Source of the DNA: DASTEQ01 sp040905185
GTDB taxonomy: Bacteria > Chloroflexota > Limnocylindria > QHBO01
Assembly (NCBI GenBank): GCA_040905185.1
Contig: JBBDRZ010000007.1
Location: 186,001 to 250,000 of the forward strand
Reading direction: 5' to 3'
DNA length: 64,000 nt
Both the position numbers and the translations under genes were made by a program. Shown one piece after another: positions 1 to 7,047 of this stretch (its first letter is position 1; each line of letters begins with the position of its first letter). The notes under the pieces are model-generated. The model was not told the origin of the DNA. It did not search any database and worked only from the letters and a program-made list of their open reading frames with translations.

Positions 1-71
1 AGTGCGGCCCCCAGCCCCGCGCCCAGCAGCCCGATGGCCACGGCCAGGATAGGCAGGGCGGCCTCGCTCAC
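1..71 (-). CDS. N-terminus of a membrane protein (partial)
   Basis: Only the first 23 codons are inside the window. A GTG at 71-69 overlaps the TGA of the upstream YbaK gene in a GTGA junction, the coupling used throughout this window. The visible residues are almost entirely Ala, Leu, Ile, Val and Gly after a short Ser-Glu start, so they form one membrane helix or an uncleaved signal. The family cannot be recognised from so little sequence. Confidence 0.5.
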   Translation of the reverse strand, partial: MSEAALPILAVAIGLLGAGLGAA

Positions 72-550
72 CTGTCGACCGCGAGATCGGCCACCCGCGC
101 ACCGCTGGCCCGGCGCAGGTCCTCGGGGGCGACCGAGAACACCGCGTCTGGCCGCCCGGCCGCCGCCCAGACCTCGGCATGGTCCAACAGGCGGCGGTCC
201 ATCAGGACGGGCAAGGATCGGGCATGACCGATGGGTGGGACGCCGCCGATGGCAAAGCCGGTGGCGTCCCGCACCGCATCGCCATCCGCCCGATCGACCC
301 GCTGGGCTCCCAGGATGGCCGCCAAACGCCCTGGGTCGAGCCGATCGTCTCCTGAAATCAGCGCGAGCACTGGTCGGCCGTCGGCAACGAAGACGAGCGA
401 CTTGACGATCTGGGCCACCTCGCAGCCCACCGCCCGGGCGGCGTCCTCGGCCGTGCGCGTCCCCTCCGGGAAGCGCTGAATCGAGATCTGCAGCCCAGCC
501 GCCGCGGCGGCCGCGGCCACCCGGTCATCGGCTCCTGGCATGCGACCCAT
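68..550 (-). CDS. YbaK/EbsC-type aminoacyl-tRNA deacylase
   Basis: 160 residues, the normal length for the YbaK/ProX family that hydrolyses misacylated tRNA in trans (for example Cys-tRNAPro or Ala-tRNAPro). Family signs are the VAQIVKSLVF-like segment (here AQIVKSLVFV, about residues 46-55) with the conserved lysine, a mid-domain GFAIGGVPP loop and the C-terminal FSVAPEDL segment. The assignment rests on these motifs; which tRNA is edited cannot be told. A second ATG lies three codons in. It is transcribed away from the thiamine operon and coupled to a membrane protein running off the left edge. Confidence 0.85.
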   Translation of the reverse strand: MGRMPGADDRVAAAAAAAGLQISIQRFPEGTRTAEDAARAVGCEVAQIVKSLVFVADGRPVLALISGDDRLDPGRLAAILGAQRVDRADGDAVRDATGFAIGGVPPIGHARSLPVLMDRRLLDHAEVWAAAGRPDAVFSVAPEDLRRASGARVADLAVDR

Positions 551-561
551 GGTACGGGGAG

Positions 562-570
562 TGCTAGGCT
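562..570 (+). promoter_or_regulatory. Extended -10 promoter of the thiamine operon
   Basis: TG at 562-563, one base, then TAGGCT at 565-570 fits the extended -10 pattern TGnTAnnnT. Transcription would begin near 577, about ten bases before the riboswitch P1 stem. No convincing -35 hexamer is seen, which is tolerable for an extended -10 promoter. Confidence 0.45.
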
Positions 571-587
571 GCGGGGCACAGGGACCA

Positions 588-673
588 CGACAGGGGAGCG
601 CCTCGGCGCTGAGAGTGCGGATCGGTCCGCAGACCCTCGAACCTGAGCTGGGTCATGCCAGCGTAGGGAGTCG
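588..673 (+). promoter_or_regulatory. TPP riboswitch (THI element)
   Basis: The conserved THI-box blocks occur in order: GGGGAGC near 593-599, GCTGAGAGTGCGG at 608-620, the variable P3 hairpin (TCGGTCCGC side), ACCCTCGAACCTGAGCTGG near 633-651 and CATGCCAGCGTAGGGAG at 654-670. P1 is closed by CGAC (588-591) pairing with GTCG (670-673). The thiN GTG start is only five bases beyond P1, and the only Shine-Dalgarno-like sequence (TAGGGAG, 664-670) is part of the aptamer. That arrangement points to translational control by direct occlusion, with no room for a separate expression platform. Confidence 0.95.
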
Positions 674-678
674 AATTT

Positions 679-1332
679 GTGAAGGCAGTCATCGTGGCGG
701 ATGGGGAGCACGCGTCAGCTGACCGGCACCAGCTGACCGATGCCGATCTGATCATCGCCGCCGACGGAGGCGCCGATTGGCTGGATGCCGTCGGCGTTGC
801 CCCGCATCGGCTGGTGGGTGACCTCGATTCGGCCGATCCGGCGGTGGTCGGACGATTGGGAGCCGCCCAGGTTCCCGTTGAGCGGCATCCCTCCGACAAG
901 GACGCCTCAGACTTGGAGCTCAGCCTGGCGGCGGCGGCCCGAGCCGGGGCTGACGAGATCGTCGTGCTCGGCGCCTTGGGCGGCGTCCTCGACCACCTGC
1001 TCGCCAATGTGCTGCTGCTGGGCTCGGACGCCGCCGCAGACCGCGAGGTGCGGCTGGTGCACGGTGCGACGTCGGCCCGTCTGCTGTCCGGCCCCGCCCG
1101 CGTGGAGCTGCGCGGACCTCCTGGATCCCGCGTCAGCCTCCTTGCCGTCGGGCAAGCGGCGGTTGGCGTGACGACGCAGGGCCTGCGCTGGCCGCTGGTC
1201 GACGACCAACTGGAGGCAGGGTCGTCGCGCGGCCTGGCAAATGCCGTGGTAGCCGTCCCGGCTGAGGTCTCGCTGAGCGCCGGCCGTCTGCTCGTCATCG
1301 AAATCGTTGGTGGTGAAGGAGATCCGGCATGA
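679..1332 (+). CDS. thiN: Thiamine pyrophosphokinase
   Basis: 217 residues, typical for bacterial ThiN, which transfers pyrophosphate from ATP to thiamine to give TPP. Motifs in order: AADGGAD (27-33), GDLDS (47-51), DKDASDLE (73-80) with the acidic Mg-binding residues, and GGVLDH (101-106). GTG start at 679, just after a TPP riboswitch whose conserved 3' block supplies the ribosome-binding site. First gene of a transport and salvage operon, overlapping ykoE by four bases. The cell would import thiamine or a precursor through YkoEDC and trap it as TPP. Confidence 0.95.
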   Translation: MKAVIVADGEHASADRHQLTDADLIIAADGGADWLDAVGVAPHRLVGDLDSADPAVVGRLGAAQVPVERHPSDKDASDLELSLAAAARAGADEIVVLGALGGVLDHLLANVLLLGSDAAADREVRLVHGATSARLLSGPARVELRGPPGSRVSLLAVGQAAVGVTTQGLRWPLVDDQLEAGSSRGLANAVVAVPAEVSLSAGRLLVIEIVGGEGDPA

Positions 1333-1898
1333 GGTGGCGAACCGTCGATATCGTCGTGACCGCGGCGTTGGGTGTCGCGTTCGGCGTCATCTTCTGGGCC
1401 TGGGGCCTGGTCTTCAGCGCGATCGGAGCTGGCAGCTTCGCCCCGCCGCTGTACATCCTGTCCGGGGTTTGGCTGATCCCGGCGGTTCTGGCGGCGCTCA
1501 TCGTCCGGCTGCCCGGAGCCGGCCTGCTGGCCGAGTTCATGGCCGCCGCGGTCTCCGCCGTTCTCGGGTCGGTGTGGGGGCTCGACGCGCTGGCGTCGGG
1601 GCTGATGCAGGGCGCCGGCGCCGAGCTCGTGTTCGCCCTCGGGCTGTACCGACGCTGGACGCTGCCCGTCGCGCTGCTGGCCGGCGCCGGCGCCGCCATC
1701 GGCGAATGGATCCATGACATGACGTTCTATTTCGTGGGAGTCGACTTCGCGATCCAGCTGACCTACGGGGCCTGGATGCTGGTCAGCGGCGCGATCATCG
1801 CCGGGCTGGGGTCGTGGTACCTCCTGCGCCTTCTTCGACCGACCGGCGTGCTGGCCGCATTCCCGTCGGGGCGCAGCGGTCCGGAGCCCGCCAGCTGA
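1329..1898 (+). CDS. ykoE: ECF transporter substrate-binding (S) component, YkoE family
   Basis: 189 residues with about five to six hydrophobic segments. The N-terminal stretch DIVVTAALGVAFGVIFWAWG is the characteristic first helix of YkoE, the membrane subunit that captures hydroxymethylpyrimidine or thiamine in YkoEDC transporters. The C-terminus becomes Pro/Ser/Gly-rich. The start overlaps the thiN stop (ATGA). Position under a TPP riboswitch and beside the ATPase and EcfT-like subunits supports the assignment; the exact ligand (thiamine or its pyrimidine moiety) is inferred. Confidence 0.9.
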   Translation: MRWRTVDIVVTAALGVAFGVIFWAWGLVFSAIGAGSFAPPLYILSGVWLIPAVLAALIVRLPGAGLLAEFMAAAVSAVLGSVWGLDALASGLMQGAGAELVFALGLYRRWTLPVALLAGAGAAIGEWIHDMTFYFVGVDFAIQLTYGAWMLVSGAIIAGLGSWYLLRLLRPTGVLAAFPSGRSGPEPAS

Positions 1899-3367
1899 AC
1901 GCGAGCCAGGCCCCGCCAGCCCCTGCCATCGAGGCCATCAGCTGGGGCTGGCGGCATGCCGGCCGGAGCACCTGGGCGGTTCGGCACCTCGACCTGGTCG
2001 TCCAGCCCGGGGAGCGGGTCCTGCTCCTGGGTCCGTCGGGATCGGGCAAGTCCACCCTCCTGGCGGGGCTGGCAGGCCTGTTCGACGAGCGCGGCGGGGG
2101 CGAGTCCGAGGGCCGGCTGCGCATCTTCGGGGAGACTCCGGCCACCTCCCGGCCGCGCTGTGGGCTGGTCATCCAGGATCCCGAGGCCCAGCTGGTCATG
2201 AGCCGAGCCGGTGATGACGTCGCCTTCGGGCTCGAGAACCGGGGGGTCCCGACCAACGACATCTGGCCACGGGTTCGGGCCGCGCTGGATGCGGTGGGCT
2301 GGGCGTACGGGCCAAACCGCCCCACCGACCAGCTGTCCGGCGGCGAGCAGCAGCGCCTGGCGCTGGCCGGTGCGCTGGCCCTCGAGCCCGACCTGCTCCT
2401 CCTCGACGAACCGACCGCCAACCTTGACCCGGCCGGCGCCGTTCTGGTCCGCGAGGCCCTGGCCCGGGTGCTGGAACACCGCGCAACCACCCTCATCCTG
2501 GTCGAGCACCGCGTGGGGGAGTGGCTCCCCCTGGTGACCCGGGTGGTGGTCCTGGCGACGGGCGGAGGCATCCTGCTGGACGGGCCACCGTCCCAGGTGT
2601 TCGTCGGGCACGACGAGCTTTTCGCCCGACACGGGATCTGGACGCCCGACCACCGCGGGCAACGCCCGGCGCGACCGCTGTTGGCGCCGCAGGCCGAGTC
2701 GCTGATCGTGACCGAGCAGCTGTCCGCCCAGCCGCCGCTGGCCGACCGACCCCTGTTCGCACGCCTCGACCTGGTCGTGCGCTCTGCCGAGGCGCTGGCC
2801 ATCGTGGGCCCCAATGGTTCGGGGAAATCCACGCTGGCACACCTCCTGGGCGGCCTTCACCGGCCGCAGGCCGGCCAGGTCAGCGCCAGCGAGGCCCTGG
2901 CCCCCGGGCATGCCGGCTCCGCCGTCTGGCTGTGGCCCGCCCGTCGGCTGGTGACCCGCATCGGATCGGTGTTCCAGGACCCCGAGCACCAGTTCCTGAC
3001 CGGCCGCGTGGCGGATGAGCTGGCGCTCGGACCCTTGCGCGCTGGGCTGGCGGAGGCCGAGGCCCGCCGGCGCGCATCGGAGCTCGCCGAGCGTCTCCAC
3101 CTGGATGCGGTGTGGGAGGCGAACCCGTTCACCCTGTCCGGCGGCGAACAGCGTCGCCTGTCGGTGGCCACCGCATTGGCCACGGCGCCTCGAGCCCTGA
3201 TCCTCGACGAGCCGACCTTCGGCCAGGACCGGCGAACCTGGGACGAGATGCTCTCCCTGCTCGCCGGCCTGGCCGACAGCGGCCGGGGCGTCGTGCTTGC
3301 GACGCACGATCGGGCACTCGTCGAGGCGCTCGCCGATCGCACCCTCCACCTGCCGCTGGGCGCCTGA
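1895..3367 (+). CDS. ykoD: ECF transporter duplicated ATPase, YkoD type
   Basis: Two ABC ATPase domains in one chain, as in YkoD. Domain 1 has Walker A GPSGSGKST (about 46-54), signature LSGGEQQR and Walker B LLLLDEPT; domain 2 has GPNGSGKST, LSGGEQRR and ALILDEPT. It powers uptake through YkoE/YkoC. Start choice is unusual: the only upstream GTG in frame (1814) lies 84 bases inside ykoE and would encode an unconserved tail, whereas CTG at 1895 overlaps the ykoE stop as CTGA and has GGAG eight bases before it. I therefore place the start at CTG 1895, about 490 residues, with the GTG as alternative. Confidence 0.9.
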   Translation: MNASQAPPAPAIEAISWGWRHAGRSTWAVRHLDLVVQPGERVLLLGPSGSGKSTLLAGLAGLFDERGGGESEGRLRIFGETPATSRPRCGLVIQDPEAQLVMSRAGDDVAFGLENRGVPTNDIWPRVRAALDAVGWAYGPNRPTDQLSGGEQQRLALAGALALEPDLLLLDEPTANLDPAGAVLVREALARVLEHRATTLILVEHRVGEWLPLVTRVVVLATGGGILLDGPPSQVFVGHDELFARHGIWTPDHRGQRPARPLLAPQAESLIVTEQLSAQPPLADRPLFARLDLVVRSAEALAIVGPNGSGKSTLAHLLGGLHRPQAGQVSASEALAPGHAGSAVWLWPARRLVTRIGSVFQDPEHQFLTGRVADELALGPLRAGLAEAEARRRASELAERLHLDAVWEANPFTLSGGEQRRLSVATALATAPRALILDEPTFGQDRRTWDEMLSLLAGLADSGRGVVLATHDRALVEALADRTLHLPLGA

Positions 3368-3370
3368 CCG

Positions 3371-4156
3371 ATGCAACTGCGCCGGCCCGCTATCGCCAAT
3401 CCGACCGCGTTCCTGCCAGCGGCCAACGCGGTGGCCAAGCTGGGCGCCGCGCTGATCGTGATGCTGGTTGCGTTCCTCTCGCGCGACCCGGTCACGCCCG
3501 CGATCCTGTTGGGCGGGGTTGGACTGGCCATGACTCGTACCGGGCTCCGCCCGGCTGACCTCGCCCGCCTGGTCGGTCCGCTGCTGGCCGCGGCCGCCAT
3601 CCTGGGCGTCCTGAACGCGCTGCTGGCCGGGACGCCGGTCGGCTCGTCACCGGGGGCGGTCGTCGACCGCGCGGCGATTGGGCTGGCTTTGGGGCTGCGG
3701 ATTGCGGCCATCGCGCTGGCCGGCAGCCTGGCCCTGGCCACCATCGATCCGGCCGACCTGGCCGCCGGGCTCATCGGTCAGCTCCACGTCCCGGACCGGC
3801 TGGCCATCGGCGCCCTGGCGTCGCTGCGCCTGATCCCGATCCTGGGCGCCGAATGGCGGACCATCGGGCTGGCCCGGCGGGCGCGAGGGGTGGATGCGGG
3901 CCGCAATCCAGTGGGCGCCCTGCGCCTGGCCCTGGGCGCGCTGGTGACGCTGCTGGTCTCGGCCATCCGACGCGCGACCCGGCTGGCGCTGGCCATGGAT
4001 GCGCGCGGTTTCGACACCAGGACGGTTCGGACCATGGCCCGACCGCCGCGCATGCGTCGCGCCGACTGGCTGCTCCTTGCCGCGTCCGGCGCCCTGGGCG
4101 TGGCCGCGGTGGCCATCAGCATGGCCCTGGGGAGGTGGGCGTTCATCTTCGGCTGA
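3371..4156 (+). CDS. ykoC: ECF transporter transmembrane component (EcfT), YkoC family
   Basis: 261 residues, polytopic. Two Ala-Arg-Gly coupling signatures of EcfT proteins are visible, ARRARGVDAG (about 171-180) and the later MDARGFDTRT, which dock onto the two ATPase domains. Helices surround these loops. It starts three bases after the ykoD stop in the recurrent TGA-CCG-ATG junction. With ykoE and ykoD it forms a complete thiamine/HMP importer. Confidence 0.9.
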   Translation: MQLRRPAIANPTAFLPAANAVAKLGAALIVMLVAFLSRDPVTPAILLGGVGLAMTRTGLRPADLARLVGPLLAAAAILGVLNALLAGTPVGSSPGAVVDRAAIGLALGLRIAAIALAGSLALATIDPADLAAGLIGQLHVPDRLAIGALASLRLIPILGAEWRTIGLARRARGVDAGRNPVGALRLALGALVTLLVSAIRRATRLALAMDARGFDTRTVRTMARPPRMRRADWLLLAASGALGVAAVAISMALGRWAFIFG

Positions 4157-4186
4157 ACCGGAACCGGGTGGCATGATGCCCGCGCC

Positions 4187-5173
4187 ATGGCCCGCGACGA
4201 GGAGCTGCGCGTCACCGCCGGCCAGGTCAGCCTGAGCGCCACCCTGACCCTGCCCGACCGGCCAGCGGACGGGAGTCCCGGCATGGGCGCCCGCCCGCCC
4301 GCCGTGCTCCTCCTCCCCAGCCTGCTGCCGCGGGACAGAGACGGCCGCCTGGATCGTCGCCGCCACCCCGGGTGGTTCCGCCCCGGCAGCCGCACCCAGA
4401 TAGGCATCCTGGCGCGGGCGGCGGCTGCCTTCGCGGCGCGTGGGGTGGCGACGCTGCGCTACGACAAGCGCGGCTGCGGGCGGTCGGGTGGTCGTTGGGC
4501 GGAGGCCGGCCTCTTCACCCTGGTCGACGATGCCCGGGACGCGATCGGGGTCCTGCGCGGGCACCCCGAGGTCGACCCCACCCGGATCGGAATCCTGGGC
4601 CACGGGGAAGGCGCATGGCTGGCGTTGAGTGTGGCGGCCGCCGATCCCGCGATCGGCCCCCTGACCCTCATCGGTGCCCCGGCCCGAGGCCTGCGCGATG
4701 TCCTGCGCCGAGCCGTGGCCGAGCGCGCGCGACGTCGCCGGGGCAACCGCGCCGAGCCGGGTCATCCATTCGTCGTCGCCCTCGACCGCGGCCTGGAGGA
4801 GCTGATCGAACGGGCGGATCGGGGTGAGCCCGAGATGGCTCTCAGCCTGCCCGGTGGGCGACGCGCGGTCATCGGTCTACCTGCCTGGGAGCAGGCGATG
4901 CAGGTCTCGACCCGGGCCCTGGCCACACTCCAACGCCGCTCGGTGACGATCGTCCACGGCGGGGCCGATGCGTGGGTCGATCCCGACGAGTCCGCCCTAC
5001 TGGAGGCGGCCCTGCGCGATGTCGCGGCCCCGTGCCGGCTCCTCGTCCCGGGTGCAGGCCACGACCTGGATGAGGCTTCCGCCGACCTGTGGCGCGACCT
5101 GGCAGCCGACCTCGCCGCCCGTCTCCAGCCACGCGGCCTGCCGACCGTCTTGCTGTCCATCGGCCTGCGCTAG
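4187..5173 (+). CDS. Alpha/beta-hydrolase-fold protein lacking the nucleophile serine
   Basis: 328 residues with a dienelactone-hydrolase or S9-like fold: oxyanion-region RYDKRGCGRS (91-100), nucleophile elbow at 138-142, acid-region GGADAWVDPD (258-267) and GAGHDLDEA with His292. The elbow reads GHGEG, so glycine 140 sits where the catalytic Ser (GxSxG) should be; the codons are clear (cac ggg gaa ggc). Asp and His are retained. It may be non-catalytic, binding a ligand, or use another residue. It follows the thiamine transporter by 30 bases on the same strand; a CATGAT -10-like box nine bases before the ATG could give it a leaderless transcript. Confidence 0.75.
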   Translation: MARDEELRVTAGQVSLSATLTLPDRPADGSPGMGARPPAVLLLPSLLPRDRDGRLDRRRHPGWFRPGSRTQIGILARAAAAFAARGVATLRYDKRGCGRSGGRWAEAGLFTLVDDARDAIGVLRGHPEVDPTRIGILGHGEGAWLALSVAAADPAIGPLTLIGAPARGLRDVLRRAVAERARRRRGNRAEPGHPFVVALDRGLEELIERADRGEPEMALSLPGGRRAVIGLPAWEQAMQVSTRALATLQRRSVTIVHGGADAWVDPDESALLEAALRDVAAPCRLLVPGAGHDLDEASADLWRDLAADLAARLQPRGLPTVLLSIGLR

Positions 5174-5176
5174 GAT
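5171..5176 (+). promoter_or_regulatory. -10 box of a probable leaderless promoter for bcp
   Basis: TAGGAT at 5171-5176 ends nine bases before the GTG start of bcp. With initiation six to nine bases downstream of the -10 box, the mRNA would begin at or next to the start codon. No Shine-Dalgarno sequence precedes the gene, in agreement with leaderless translation. Confidence 0.4.
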
Positions 5177-5185
5177 GGCCCAGCC

Positions 5186-5650
5186 GTGACCTACCCCCAG
5201 CCGGGTGAGACCGCCCCCGCCTTTTCGATGCACGCCGACGATGGAAGCCTGGTGACCTCGGAGGGACTGGCCGGCCGGCGCTACGTGCTGTACTTCTATC
5301 CCAAGGACGACACGCCCGGCTGCATCGCGCAGGCGTGCGGGCTGCGCGATGCGTGGGATACGGTCACCGACCTCGACGTCGAGATCTATGGCGTCTCGCC
5401 CGACAGCGTGGCCAGCCACGTGAAGTTCCGCGACAAGTACGACCTGCGCCATCGGCTCCTGTCCGACGCGGGGCACAAGGTGGCCGAGGCATACGGGACC
5501 TGGGTCGAAAAGTCGTACCTGGGTCGGACGTACTTCGGAACCGAGCGCACGAGTTTCGTCATCGGCCGCGACGGGCGGATTGAGCATGTGGTCGCGCGCG
5601 TCAAGCCCACCGAGCACGTGAGCACGCTGGTCGAGGTCCTGGCGGGATGA
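5186..5650 (+). CDS. bcp: Thiol peroxidase, peroxiredoxin Q/Bcp subfamily
   Basis: 154 residues, the standard Bcp size. It reduces hydroperoxides using thioredoxin. The active-site segment YPKDDTPGC (38-46) carries peroxidatic Cys46, and the resolving Cys51 lies five residues on (ACGLRD), the usual two-cysteine atypical arrangement. The TSFVIGRDG strand is present near the C-terminus. GTG start at 5186; the stop overlaps the next small gene (ATGA). Confidence 0.95.
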   Translation: MTYPQPGETAPAFSMHADDGSLVTSEGLAGRRYVLYFYPKDDTPGCIAQACGLRDAWDTVTDLDVEIYGVSPDSVASHVKFRDKYDLRHRLLSDAGHKVAEAYGTWVEKSYLGRTYFGTERTSFVIGRDGRIEHVVARVKPTEHVSTLVEVLAG

Positions 5651-5751
5651 GCAGCCGGGAGATGGCAGCCACGGTGGCGGTCGCCGTCATCGGCCTGGTC
5701 GTCATCGGCGCCGTCCTGGGCCTGGCCGCCCTGACATCGCCGGTGCCGTGA
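5647..5751 (+). CDS. 34-residue single-helix membrane protein
   Basis: The ATG overlaps the bcp stop (ATGA) and the stop overlaps the next GTG (GTGA), so it is sandwiched in a coupled reading path. The product starts MSSREMAATV, then has one uninterrupted Val/Ile/Leu/Gly/Ala helix and ends TSPVP. It resembles the small hydrophobic proteins common in compact operons. Function unknown; the overlaps on both sides are the main support that it is real. Confidence 0.5.
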   Translation: MSSREMAATVAVAVIGLVVIGAVLGLAALTSPVP

Positions 5752-5897
5752 TCTGGCTGGGGATCGGGGTCGCGGTCACCGCCTGGCTGATCGGGCTTCT
5801 GGTGGAGATCGGCCCCCTCGTCCACCTGCTCTTGCTGGCCGCGGCGGGCCTGCTGGTCGTCCAGGTCCGGCGCGACCGTGGCGCCGCGGAGTCGTGA
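5748..5897 (+). CDS. Small DUF5670 (Lmo0937)-like membrane protein
   Basis: 49 residues from a GTG overlapping the preceding stop. The sequence IWLGIGVAVTAWLIGLLVE followed by GPLVHLLLLAAAGLLVV matches the layout of the Lmo0937/DUF5670 family: a tryptophan-led first helix, a short turn, then an HLLL second helix. Function of that family is not established. The C-terminus is basic (VRRDRG), predicting a cytoplasmic tail. Confidence 0.6.
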   Translation: MIWLGIGVAVTAWLIGLLVEIGPLVHLLLLAAAGLLVVQVRRDRGAAES

Positions 5898-5949
5898 TCG
5901 CGACACGCGACCTGTCGCCGCGGTCGGCCACGATCGAGCGCGGCTGACC

Positions 5950-7044
5950 ATGAAGCTGCTCCTGTTCGCGGACCTCCATCTCGACGCGCCGTTCGCGTGG
6001 GCTCGTCCTGCCACCGCCGCCCTGCGGCGCCAGAACCGGCGCGCGACGCTGACCCGGATCCTGGAGCTGGCCGAGGTGGAGCGGGTCGACGCCATCCTGA
6101 GCGGCGGCGACCTGTTCGAGCACGACCGCATCTCGCCCGACACGGTCGAATTCCTGCGCGTCAGCTTCGGTGGAACCGACATCCCCATCTACCTCGCCCC
6201 CGGCAACCACGACTGGCTGTCCGAGGCCAGCCCGTACGCGGTGACCGACTGGTCGCCGAACGTCAACCTGTTCACGGAGGACCGATTGACCCCGGCCGGC
6301 CTCACCGATGGGCTCACCCTGTGGGGTGCGGCGCACCGGGCGCCGGCCAACACGGATGGGTTCTTCGCGACCTTCCGGCCGGACCGGGGTGGGATCCACC
6401 TCGCCCTGGCGCACGCGTCCGAGCGCGGATTCCTGGCCCAGCAGGGGAGCGGCAAGCTGCCCCATGCGCCCTTCGATGCCGGTGAGCTTGAGGCGTCCGG
6501 GTTGGCCCACGCCTTCCTGGGCCACTTCCATGTCCCGCGCGACGCGGATCGGTACACCTACCCGGGCAACCCCGATCCGCTCGAATTCGGGGAAACCGGA
6601 GAGCGGGGCGCGGTCCTGGCCTCCGTGGGCGCAGACGGCTCGGTGCTGCGCGAGCGCCGTCTGGTGGCCACCTCGGTCGTCCATGACGTCGAGGTGTCGC
6701 TCGACGATGCGGCCCACGGCGACGACGTGCGGACTCGGGTCGAGGCGGCGATTGCCCCCCTCGGCGGCTGCGTGCGGGTGACCCTGAGCGGGGAGATGGC
6801 TCCCAGCGTGGAGGTCGACCTGGCCGGCCTGACGACGCTCGGCGCGCACCTGGAGGGGCTGGTCATTCGCTCCGGATCGGCACGCGTGGGATACGACCTC
6901 GACGCCATCGGCGCGGAGGCCACCGTCCGAGGCCAGTTCGTGCGGCTGGCAACGGCTGAGGTCAACGATCTCGACCAGCGGCGGCGCGTGATCGTCACCG
7001 GACTGCGCGCCCTCGATGGGCGCCGCGACCTCGAGGTGCTGTGA
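5950..7044 (+). CDS. yhaO: Metallophosphoesterase of the SbcD/YhaO family
   Basis: 364 residues from ATG 5950; upstream in-frame starts lack conservation. Binuclear metal motifs are complete: FADLHLD (6-12), GGDLFEHD, PGNHDW, LALAHAS and LGHFHVPR. These define the Mre11/SbcD class of nucleases; the YhaO subgroup pairs with YhaN. It is followed three bases later by a YhaN-like coiled-coil ATPase, so the two probably form a membrane-associated DNA-processing complex analogous to SbcCD or Mre11-Rad50. Nuclease activity is inferred from the intact motifs. Confidence 0.85.
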   Translation: MKLLLFADLHLDAPFAWARPATAALRRQNRRATLTRILELAEVERVDAILSGGDLFEHDRISPDTVEFLRVSFGGTDIPIYLAPGNHDWLSEASPYAVTDWSPNVNLFTEDRLTPAGLTDGLTLWGAAHRAPANTDGFFATFRPDRGGIHLALAHASERGFLAQQGSGKLPHAPFDAGELEASGLAHAFLGHFHVPRDADRYTYPGNPDPLEFGETGERGAVLASVGADGSVLRERRLVATSVVHDVEVSLDDAAHGDDVRTRVEAAIAPLGGCVRVTLSGEMAPSVEVDLAGLTTLGAHLEGLVIRSGSARVGYDLDAIGAEATVRGQFVRLATAEVNDLDQRRRVIVTGLRALDGRRDLEVL

Positions 7045-7047
7045 CCG

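Noticed and set aside
564..1715. 383-codon open frame on the minus strand across thiN and ykoE
   Set aside because: It is antisense to a riboswitch-led operon with clear motifs, its product is Arg/Ser/Pro-rich low-complexity, and such long shadow frames are expected at this GC content.
1763..3376. 537-codon minus-strand frame opposite ykoD
   Set aside because: Composition is Gln/Gly/Arg-rich without any domain; the plus strand encodes two complete ABC ATPase domains.
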